Assembly (NCBI GenBank): GCA_028825055.1
Contig: JAPKAW010000134.1
Span: 1 to 5,461 of the forward strand
Direction: 5' to 3'
DNA: 5,461 bases
Source of the DNA: Flavobacteriales bacterium
GTDB taxonomy: Bacteria; Bacteroidota; Bacteroidia; Flavobacteriales_D; Sanyastnellaceae
Shown: positions 1-5,461 of the stretch, piece after piece
Layout: each line of letters begins with the position of its first letter
Position numbering within the stretch: position 1 is the stretch's first letter
Program-made: the position numbers and the translations under genes
Notes under the pieces: model-generated
Told to the model about the DNA's origin: nothing
The model's input: only the letters and a program-made list of their open reading frames with translations
Database searches by the model: none

Positions 1-773
1 TTGGTAAAACAACCACTGCGATCAATTTGAGCGCCTGTTTTGGTGTCTTGGAATTTAAAACACTCTTGGTGGATGCCGATCCACAAGCCAATGCCACCTC
101 CGGCTTAGGACTCGATCCATCCGCTGTTACCGGCGGGACCTATGAAGCGCTTCTCGGAACAGCCTCTGTCCGTGAAAACATCGTCAAAACCTCCTCTCCC
201 AATTTGGATTTACTGCCTGCGAGAATCGATCTTGTTGGAGCTGAGATTGAACTGATTTCTGTGGAAGAGCGTGATTTTCAATTGCGCAAGTCCCTTGAAT
301 CGGTAGTGGACGATTACGACTTTATCATCATCGATTGCTCACCAAGCTTGGGATTGATTACTGTCAATGCGCTGTGTGCCGCTCATTCCGTTTTAATTCC
401 AGTTCAATGCGAATACTTTGCATTGGAAGGACTCGGAAAGCTGCTCAACACCATCAAAATCGTACAAAGTCAATTGAACAAAGCCTTGGATGTGGAAGGC
501 ATTTTATTAACGATGTATGACACTCGGTTGCGGTTAGCCAATCAAGTAGTTGATGAGGTCCGCACACATTTTCAAGATTTAGTGATGAATACCATTATTC
601 ATCGCAACACGCGTTTGGGAGAAGCGCCTAGTTTCGGGGAGTCCATCATCATGCATGACGCTTCGTCCAAAGGATCCGTCAATTACCTCAATCTCGCAAG
701 GGAAATTCTTCAGCGCAATAAGCTGACTCAATTGTCTGACGAGGAGAAGTACATTCCCGTTCCAAATAACTGA
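1..773 (+). CDS. parA: ParA-family chromosome partitioning ATPase (5' partial)
   Basis: ParA/Soj is a cytoplasmic, nucleoid-binding ATPase that works with ParB to position and segregate replication origins. The reading frame enters from the left edge; the first complete codon is at 3-5 and the visible protein is 256 residues. It begins inside the deviant Walker A motif with GKTTTAINL, so roughly 14-15 residues, including the signature lysine of KGGVGKTT, lie upstream. A TTG at 27 is not the start, because the conserved motif precedes it in frame. Counting from the first visible residue, the switch/A' motif VDADPQANAT is at about 23-32, the Walker B strand DFIIIDCSPSLG at 106-117, and the conserved C-terminal RNTRLGEAPSFGESI at 201-215. 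The allocated length and motifs match chromosomal ParA rather than MinD or a plasmid type with an N-terminal HTH. The stop at 771-773 is one base before the parB ATG, which implies translational coupling. Confidence 0.96.
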   Translation, partial: GKTTTAINLSACFGVLEFKTLLVDADPQANATSGLGLDPSAVTGGTYEALLGTASVRENIVKTSSPNLDLLPARIDLVGAEIELISVEERDFQLRKSLESVVDDYDFIIIDCSPSLGLITVNALCAAHSVLIPVQCEYFALEGLGKLLNTIKIVQSQLNKALDVEGILLTMYDTRLRLANQVVDEVRTHFQDLVMNTIIHRNTRLGEAPSFGESIIMHDASSKGSVNYLNLAREILQRNKLTQLSDEEKYIPVPNN

Positions 774-774
774 G

Positions 775-1677
775 ATGTCAAAGAGGCAAGTATTGGGACG
801 CGGTCTAGGAGCCCTGCTTGAAGGAGCTCCTTCATTACCGGAGTCCACTTCCACTCAAAGCAGCGCTGTTTCTCCTCCCATTATCGGGAATATGGCCGGC
901 TCCATTGCGCTGCTTACCATTGGTCAGATAGAAGCCAATCCCGACCAGCCCCGAAAAGACTTTGATGAAGAGGCCTTGGGAGAATTGGCTCAAAGCATTC
1001 GAGAACTCGGAATCATTCAACCCATTACGGTTCACCGTATTCGAGCAGAGAAATACCAAATAATCAGCGGAGAAAGACGCTTTCGAGCAGCACAAATTGC
1101 AGAACTTGATGCCGTTCCTGCCTACATCCGTGAAGCTGATGACCAAACACTCCTTGAAATGGCCTTGGTGGAGAACATCCAGCGGGAAGACCTGCATGCC
1201 ATCGAAGTTGCCATTTCATTTCAACGTTTGATCGAAGAATGCAATCTGACTCACGAAGCATTGGGGATGCGGTTGGGGAAAAACCGCACAACCATCACGA
1301 ATTACATGCGGCTGCTGCAGTTGCCCTGGGAGATCCAAGTAGCAGTTCGAAACAAAACTATTTCCATGGGCCACGCTAGAGCACTGGTTTCCATTGATGA
1401 TAGCGACTGGCAAAAGGAGGTGTTCTTACGCATACAGGGCGAAGGACTTTCGGTGAGGGATACGGAACAGCTCGCACAAGCCCGCAAATTCAAATCGGCT
1501 CCAAGCAAAAGGCGCTCAGGGCTTTCCTTTGATCAGCAGAAAGTACAGGCTGATTTGCGTTTAAAATTTGGAAAAAAAGTGATGCTTCGCTCTCTTCCAG
1601 ATGGAGCAGGAAAAATTGAAATCCCTTTTGGTTCGACAGACGATTTGGACACCATCTTGCGTTCACTAGACCTATAA
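775..1677 (+). CDS. parB: ParB/Spo0J chromosome partitioning CTPase and parS-binding protein
   Basis: ParB loads at parS sites as a CTP-dependent sliding clamp, recruits condensin and stimulates ParA. The 300-residue protein has the full family layout. An N-terminal ParA-contact motif (LGRGLGALL, 7-15) is followed by a variable linker to about 42. The CTP-binding N domain holds NPDQPRKDF (55-63), GERRFRA (99-105) and ENIQRED (133-139). A helix-turn-helix parS-reading region lies at about 158-182 (LTHEALGMRLGKNRTTITNY), then a central helical part, a basic linker (about 236-247) and a C-terminal dimerisation domain (about 255-300). The length is normal for a chromosomal ParB and no key motif is missing. 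The ATG at 775 is chosen because the conserved ParA-contact motif begins seven residues in. It lies one base after the parA stop and five bases before the next gene, so it is almost certainly cotranscribed with parA. Confidence 0.97.
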   Translation: MSKRQVLGRGLGALLEGAPSLPESTSTQSSAVSPPIIGNMAGSIALLTIGQIEANPDQPRKDFDEEALGELAQSIRELGIIQPITVHRIRAEKYQIISGERRFRAAQIAELDAVPAYIREADDQTLLEMALVENIQREDLHAIEVAISFQRLIEECNLTHEALGMRLGKNRTTITNYMRLLQLPWEIQVAVRNKTISMGHARALVSIDDSDWQKEVFLRIQGEGLSVRDTEQLAQARKFKSAPSKRRSGLSFDQQKVQADLRLKFGKKVMLRSLPDGAGKIEIPFGSTDDLDTILRSLDL

Positions 1678-1682
1678 CCAAA

Positions 1683-2291
1683 ATGGTGTCAATGGCCGCT
1701 GCTTTCTCGTTTCGCTCAATGGTATTGGTTGCCTCTATTTTGATCGCCTTTGGCGCTCAAGGTCAAACAACTCAAGTCGAGTCCTCGGCAACCGAGAGAA
1801 TCAAACGCACAACGCGCATGGCGGCGTTTCTGCCCGGCTCAGGCCAAGTGATCAACAAGAAATACTGGAAGGCTCCCATCGTTTGGGGAGGATGGATATA
1901 CTGTATCAGCGCGATTCAGTTCAACCAGCAACAGCTCAATCTATACCGCAACACCATCATCGCTGACGGAAACGGCACAGAATTGCCTGACCCGAATATA
2001 GGAGGCTCTGAGTCGGAATGGCGTCAGCTTGAAACAGCGTATCAAAAACAGCGAGACTTATCTTACTTAGCGCTTGCAGGTGTTCACCTATTGAGCATTC
2101 TTGACGCCCATGTAGATGCCAATTTGATGTCATTTGATGTGGGAGAAGACCTATCCTTGCATCTTGTTGCAATCCCCATGAGCATTACACCAGTAGCCTC
2201 CGCTTTTGGCATTCAATTCAACTGGAACCTCGGGAGGATTCAGCACAGCGAACTAGCCGACCATCTTCCACACACCTCCAAGTCCCTTTGA
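1683..2291 (+). CDS. DUF5683 family protein, exported or membrane-associated
   Basis: This 202-residue protein of unknown function resembles the Bacteroidota DUF5683 family, recognised from its sequence pattern and its place after parB. The N-terminus looks like a signal peptide: hydrophobic core about 11-24 (RSMVLVASILIAFG) ending AQGQ, with probable cleavage near 27. Conserved blocks follow: RMAAFLPGSGQ (45-55), then NKKYWKAPIVWGG (58-70), which leads into a hydrophobic stretch to about 80; YRNTI (88-92); and a second hydrophobic segment at about 127-141 running into LDAHVDANLMSFDV (140-153) and EDLSL (155-159). The N-terminal part up to the KKYWK block faintly recalls small membrane proteins of the TM2 type, but I would not push that. 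The first ATG (1683) is five bases after the parB stop; a second in-frame ATG at 1692 is equally usable and leaves the signal peptide intact. No biochemical role is known to me; an envelope location is inferred. Confidence 0.88.
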   Translation: MVSMAAAFSFRSMVLVASILIAFGAQGQTTQVESSATERIKRTTRMAAFLPGSGQVINKKYWKAPIVWGGWIYCISAIQFNQQQLNLYRNTIIADGNGTELPDPNIGGSESEWRQLETAYQKQRDLSYLALAGVHLLSILDAHVDANLMSFDVGEDLSLHLVAIPMSITPVASAFGIQFNWNLGRIQHSELADHLPHTSKSL

Positions 2292-2307
2292 CGTAATCCA
2301 TTCCGCT

Positions 2308-3900
2308 ATGAATCTTATCCCTTGGATTTTACTCTTGTTGCTGCTTCTCGAGCACCTCATTTTCTTGCCACGTGTTTTCAAACGTGCTGGACATACTCCT
2401 TGGCACGGCGCCATACCAGGCCTGAATTATTGGACATGGCTCAAGGTCATTGGTCGACCCTGGTACTGGATCTTTTTACTCATTATACCGGGCATCAATT
2501 TGGCTATGCTCGTGATTATGCAAGTTGAATTGGGTATTGTTTTCAATCAACGCTCGACCGCTGATCAATGGAAAATGGGCGTGCTTCCATGGATGTTTAT
2601 CCCTCTTTTGTCCAAATCGGATAAAAAGCTTGTGGGCTCAAGGGATTGGTCAAAAAAGAAGAAGTCTGTCGGACGCGAATGGAGCGAATCCATACTTTGG
2701 GCGTTGATCGTAGCTAGTGTGGTCCGGGTATTTTTCTTCGAAGCGTTCACCATTCCGACAGCCTCCATGGAAGGCAGTATGCTCGTAGGTGACTATCTCT
2801 ACGTGAGCAAAACTGCTTACGGCGCAAAGGTCCCGCAGACACCCGTCGCCGTACCGCTGATACACAATGCGTTACCCGGGTCCTTAACCCCGAGCTATAC
2901 ATCATGGTTTTCGTTGCCATTCATGCGTCTTCCAGGATGGAAAGATGTCGAGCGCTATGACGCTGTCGTATTCAATTTCCCCCACGGAGACAGCATCGTA
3001 ATCGACCCTCAGTTGGTTGGACACGATTATTACGGAATCTTAAGAAGAGAAGCCATTTCACAATGTCAAGGAAATCTTGATGTATTTGAATCGGACCGCA
3101 AGACCTATATCGATTTAGCGCGCAAGTCGATGGCCTCCAAATACGGCATAGCAAGCAGGCCGTTAGATAAGTCTGAGAACTACGTGAAACGTTGTGTGGC
3201 CTTACCAGGTGAAACGTTAGAAGTAATCGATGGCATGATTCACATCAATGGTGAGGCCATCATTCCACCTGACGGAGTGCAATTCGAATACCGTGTCATC
3301 TTCAATACGCAACTTGACGCACGTCGTGCCATCAAAGGATTGGAATTAACGAATGTAGATCTTGGGTCCGCTCGAAAAGAGGGAGATCAAATCGAGGTCT
3401 TACTTGCGTTAACCGATGCCGAAATGTTACTCCTCAAAAATGGTTCACTCGCTCAATCAATCGTGCGGATGGATGTGAGCGGTCGACAAGGATCCAATGA
3501 AATGTTCCCCAATGTCCGTTCGGCTGAGTTTGACCAGTGGGATCCAGACCATGTCGGTCCAATCCTACTTCCCAAAGCAGGCTTGACGGTCACCCTCGAC
3601 CAGCGAAATCTTGACCTTTATCGACGAGTCATTGATGTTTATGAAGGCCATGATCTTCAAGAAATCAACGGTACGATCAGCATCGATGGAGTGGAAACAG
3701 ATCAGTACACGTTTGAATTGGACTACTACTGGATGATGGGAGACAATCGCCATCGTTCTGCAGATTCTCGTATGTGGGGATTTGTTCCCTCTACACATGT
3801 CGTGGGACGAGCTTCATTCGTTTGGTTTTCCAAGCAAAACGAAGCACAGCATGGAGAAAGTAAAATTAGATGGAACCGCATGTACAAGTCGGTCAAGTGA
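2308..3900 (+). CDS. lepB: Signal peptidase I with DUF5684-like N-terminal membrane region
   Basis: Signal peptidase I is the membrane serine protease (Ser/Lys dyad, family S26) that cuts signal peptides from exported proteins on the outer face of the cytoplasmic membrane. At 530 residues it is well above E. coli LepB (324), as is usual in Bacteroidota. Hydrophobic segments lie at about 3-21 (with seven consecutive leucines), 52-72, 90-100 (weak) and 127-146. Residues about 20-100 (KRAGHTPWHGAIPGLNYW, GRPWYW) resemble DUF5684. A basic KKKK (116-119) precedes the last anchor. Catalytic boxes: IPTASMEGSM with nucleophile Ser153; RYDAVVFNFPHGD; YVKRCVALPGE with general base Lys294; and GDNRHRSADSRMWG (478-491). 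Insertions of about 60 residues before the Lys box and about 175 residues between it and the GDN box account for the extra length. The ATG at 2308 is 16 bases after the preceding stop. It is the natural processor of the upstream exported DUF5683 protein. Confidence 0.97.
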   Translation: MNLIPWILLLLLLLEHLIFLPRVFKRAGHTPWHGAIPGLNYWTWLKVIGRPWYWIFLLIIPGINLAMLVIMQVELGIVFNQRSTADQWKMGVLPWMFIPLLSKSDKKLVGSRDWSKKKKSVGREWSESILWALIVASVVRVFFFEAFTIPTASMEGSMLVGDYLYVSKTAYGAKVPQTPVAVPLIHNALPGSLTPSYTSWFSLPFMRLPGWKDVERYDAVVFNFPHGDSIVIDPQLVGHDYYGILRREAISQCQGNLDVFESDRKTYIDLARKSMASKYGIASRPLDKSENYVKRCVALPGETLEVIDGMIHINGEAIIPPDGVQFEYRVIFNTQLDARRAIKGLELTNVDLGSARKEGDQIEVLLALTDAEMLLLKNGSLAQSIVRMDVSGRQGSNEMFPNVRSAEFDQWDPDHVGPILLPKAGLTVTLDQRNLDLYRRVIDVYEGHDLQEINGTISIDGVETDQYTFELDYYWMMGDNRHRSADSRMWGFVPSTHVVGRASFVWFSKQNEAQHGESKIRWNRMYKSVK

Positions 3901-4550
3901 CAGCTATTCTGCCGCTCTGCCCCTTCCCACCGCTTCATTGGTGGTTCTTGGCGCTGGGACACCATGCTGGCTCGAGTATCATAGCGACCAACGAATCGTT
4001 TGTAAAACAGTCGTTTCGAAATCGCTTGCAGCTGGTACAGGCTGACGGGGTGTTTAACGTGTCTTTCCCTGTCAAGCAAGCTTCAGATTCGCTCAATATG
4101 ATGACGAACACTGTTGTTTTGTCATCCCATGTTCAGCCGAAAGTCCTCTGGCGAAGCATCCAAACCGCCTATGGTGCAGCTCCGTTCTTCGAACATTTCG
4201 CCCCAGAATTAGAAGCGCTTTGGCTTCAATTCTTACCCGCTAGTCAGGATGATGGCAAATTGCTCTCCGATTGGTGCCATGCCACACTTCACTGGATGGC
4301 AACCACGTGCAATTGGACGCTCCCCTCAATTTCTGAAGATCCCATTGCATTTCAACCCCAACTCGATTTGCGCGAACGCCAGGCCCTTAGAGGACATGGA
4401 TGGACGTTCAACCGGTACACCCAACTGTACGAAGATCGACAACCCTTCGTTGGAGGATTGTCAGCATTGGACGCACTTTTTATCCTAGGCCCGAATGAAT
4501 TGAATTCGCGCTTACCTGAGTTGGTTCAACAACCCGCTCGAGTTGATTAA
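3897..4550 (+). CDS. WbqC family protein, probable GTG start
   Basis: This is a WbqC-like protein; the family takes its name from a gene in O-antigen clusters and is common in Bacteroidota next to lepB, but its reaction is not established. With the GTG start it has 217 residues, near the usual family length. Recognisable blocks: ILPLCPFPPLHWW (4-16; family form is LLPTAYFPPI), FVKQSFRNR (35-43; usually YxKQSYRNR), FPVK (57-60), WRSIQTAYGAAPFFEHF (85-101) and the C-terminal RYTQLYEDRQPFVGGLSALD (173-192) with LDALFILGPN (191-200). There is no signal peptide, so it is probably cytoplasmic. The GTG at 3897 overlaps the lepB stop as GTGA and places the first conserved block three residues from the N-terminus, as expected. 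The only upstream ATG (3870) would add nine residues not seen in the family and a 31-base overlap with lepB. The start is therefore less certain than the gene. Confidence 0.9.
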   Translation: MTAILPLCPFPPLHWWFLALGHHAGSSIIATNESFVKQSFRNRLQLVQADGVFNVSFPVKQASDSLNMMTNTVVLSSHVQPKVLWRSIQTAYGAAPFFEHFAPELEALWLQFLPASQDDGKLLSDWCHATLHWMATTCNWTLPSISEDPIAFQPQLDLRERQALRGHGWTFNRYTQLYEDRQPFVGGLSALDALFILGPNELNSRLPELVQQPARVD

Positions 4551-4559
4551 ATTTGCCGC

Positions 4560-5461
4560 ATGAACGCACCGAATGACTCCCTAAACCGCACTGCTCTTTA
4601 CGAGAGCCACTTGAAAATAGGGGCTAAAATGGTGCCTTTTACTGGGTTTGAAATGCCACTATCCTATGCGGGATTAGTCGAAGAGCACCACTCAGTACGA
4701 AATGCCTGCGGTATTTTTGATGTTTCACACATGGGTGAATTTCGCATTCAGGGTCCCGAAGCACTACTCCTTGTTCAGTGGGTCACTAGCAACGATGCTT
4801 CTGTGTTGGACTCGGGACAAGTACAATATAGTTGCATGCCCAATGGTCGAGGCGGCATAGTCGATGACTTGCTCGTGTACTGCATATCAAAGGAAGAGTT
4901 TATGCTCGTTGTCAATGCCTCAAACCGAGTCAAAGATTTCGATTGGATCACCTCTCAAAACCAATGGAATACCACCGTTGTCGATGAATCCGACGACTGG
5001 TCATTGATTGCAGTACAGGGGCCCCATACAGCAGATTTATTGCAACCCTTCTGCGACTTACCAGATCTGGACAAAATGAAGTACTATACGTTTTCCCAGA
5101 GCAACGTGTTTGGACATCAAGGCATCATCAGCGCTACAGGCTACACTGGATCTGGCGGTTTTGAATTGTATATCAGGCACGATGCAGCTCCGTCCATTTG
5201 GGAAGGTTTATTGCTTGCCGGTGCAACACCATGCGGATTGGGAGCTCGAGATACCCTGCGCTTGGAGGCAGGGTTTTGTCTCTACGGAAACGACATCGAC
5301 GAGACCACTTCTCCGATCGAAGCGGGATTGGGATGGATTACCAAATTCAATGGTGACTTTGTGGATCGTGATCATCTCAAAGCACAAAAAGAACAAGGTA
5401 CAGAACGTATTCTGAGAGGGTTTAAGATGCTTGAACGCGGGATTCCACGACAGGGATACGC
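4560..5461 (+). CDS. gcvT: Glycine cleavage system T-protein, aminomethyltransferase (3' partial)
   Basis: GcvT takes the aminomethyl group carried on lipoyl-GcvH, transfers the methylene to tetrahydrofolate to give 5,10-methylene-THF, and releases ammonia. The frame is open from ATG 4560 to the right edge: 300 complete codons plus two bases, so about 60 residues of the usual 360 or so are missing. Motifs: LYESHLKIGAKMVPFTGFEMP (13-33, family N-terminus), FDVSHMGE (53-60), GGIVDDLLVY (98-107) with the conserved folate-site acidic residues, LIAVQGP (149-155), TGYTGSGGFELY (193-204), GLGARDTLRLEAG (226-238), SPIEAGLGWITKF (251-263) and ERGIPRQGY (292-300). The GLGARDTLRLEAG and SPIEAGLGW blocks separate it from the related YgfZ protein. 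The ATG gives about ten extra residues before the conserved core and starts nine bases after the WbqC stop, with no recognisable ribosome binding site. Membership of the same operon is plausible but unproven. Confidence 0.96.
   Translation, partial: MNAPNDSLNRTALYESHLKIGAKMVPFTGFEMPLSYAGLVEEHHSVRNACGIFDVSHMGEFRIQGPEALLLVQWVTSNDASVLDSGQVQYSCMPNGRGGIVDDLLVYCISKEEFMLVVNASNRVKDFDWITSQNQWNTTVVDESDDWSLIAVQGPHTADLLQPFCDLPDLDKMKYYTFSQSNVFGHQGIISATGYTGSGGFELYIRHDAAPSIWEGLLLAGATPCGLGARDTLRLEAGFCLYGNDIDETTSPIEAGLGWITKFNGDFVDRDHLKAQKEQGTERILRGFKMLERGIPRQGY

Noticed and set aside
27..29. TTG as the start codon of ParA.
   Set aside because: The conserved ATP-binding motif GKTTTAINL is encoded in frame before it, so the true start is upstream of the window.
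835..1197. Antisense open frame of 120 codons inside parB.
   Set aside because: It lies opposite the conserved CTP-binding domain of ParB and has no recognisable features of its own.
2308..2349. Run of seven leucine codons at the start of lepB, considered as a tract for slippage or phase variation.
   Set aside because: The codons are mixed (TTA, CTC, TTG, TTG, CTG, CTT, CTC), so there is no simple nucleotide repeat; it is an ordinary membrane segment.
3782..4045. Plus-strand frame of 87 codons overlapping the end of lepB and the start of the WbqC gene.
   Set aside because: It is out of frame with two well-conserved proteins and shows no motif.
3726..4079. Antisense open frame of 117 codons across the lepB/WbqC junction.
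   Set aside because: Both plus-strand frames there encode conserved family motifs; the antisense product resembles nothing I know and is best explained as a shadow of them.
4301..4312. CCACGTGC core in the WbqC gene, and a similar CCACGTGT at 2369-2376 in lepB, as parS candidates.
   Set aside because: Only the CACGTG centre matches; the flanking arms are not the parS sequence and are not palindromic. Both lie in conserved reading frames.
4721..4740. TGTTTCAC followed by a partly complementary GGGTGAA, resembling half of a parS palindrome.
   Set aside because: The arms are spaced too far apart and mismatch the centre of parS, and the bases encode the conserved FDVSHMGEF block of GcvT, which explains them.
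5110..5415. Plus-strand frame of 101 codons inside the gcvT region.
   Set aside because: The GcvT frame running from 4560 to the edge carries the family motifs throughout this stretch, so this is an out-of-frame shadow.

Overview
The window is a compact, single-strand stretch of bacterial chromosome holding six protein genes, all on the + strand, with almost no non-coding DNA. The proteins point to the phylum Bacteroidota, most likely Flavobacteriales or a close relative, though the genus cannot be told. The reasons are the gene order parA-parB-DUF5683-lepB-wbqC, a DUF5683 protein, and an oversized signal peptidase I with a DUF5684-like N-terminal membrane region. In addition, none of the visible start codons has a clear Shine-Dalgarno sequence. 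By eye the base composition is balanced and similar from gene to gene, so nothing looks recently acquired.

Layout: positions 1-773 hold ParA without its first ~15 residues; 775-1677 ParB; 1683-2291 a DUF5683 protein with a signal peptide; 2308-3900 signal peptidase I; 3897-4550 a WbqC-family protein, for which I prefer a GTG start overlapping the lepB stop as GTGA; and 4560-5461 the first 300 codons of GcvT, the T-protein of the glycine cleavage system, which runs off the right edge. The spacings are 1, 5, 16, -4 and 9 bases, so at least the first five genes look like one transcription unit. No RNA gene, mobile element, CRISPR array, long repeat or convincing terminator was seen, and no stretch of 300 bases lacks a gene.

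Functionally, ParA and ParB organise and segregate the replication origin. LepB removes signal peptides at the cytoplasmic membrane and could process the DUF5683 protein encoded just before it. WbqC-family proteins are linked to surface-polysaccharide loci but have no settled activity. GcvT is one-carbon and glycine metabolism with no obvious link to the rest.

This is mostly an ordinary housekeeping region. The points worth a second look are the apparent absence of dapB, which in many Bacteroidota lies between the DUF5683 gene and lepB; the junction of this cluster with gcvT; the GTG start of the WbqC gene; and the uncharacterised DUF5683 protein in a conserved segregation/envelope neighbourhood. 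I found no convincing undescribed system.
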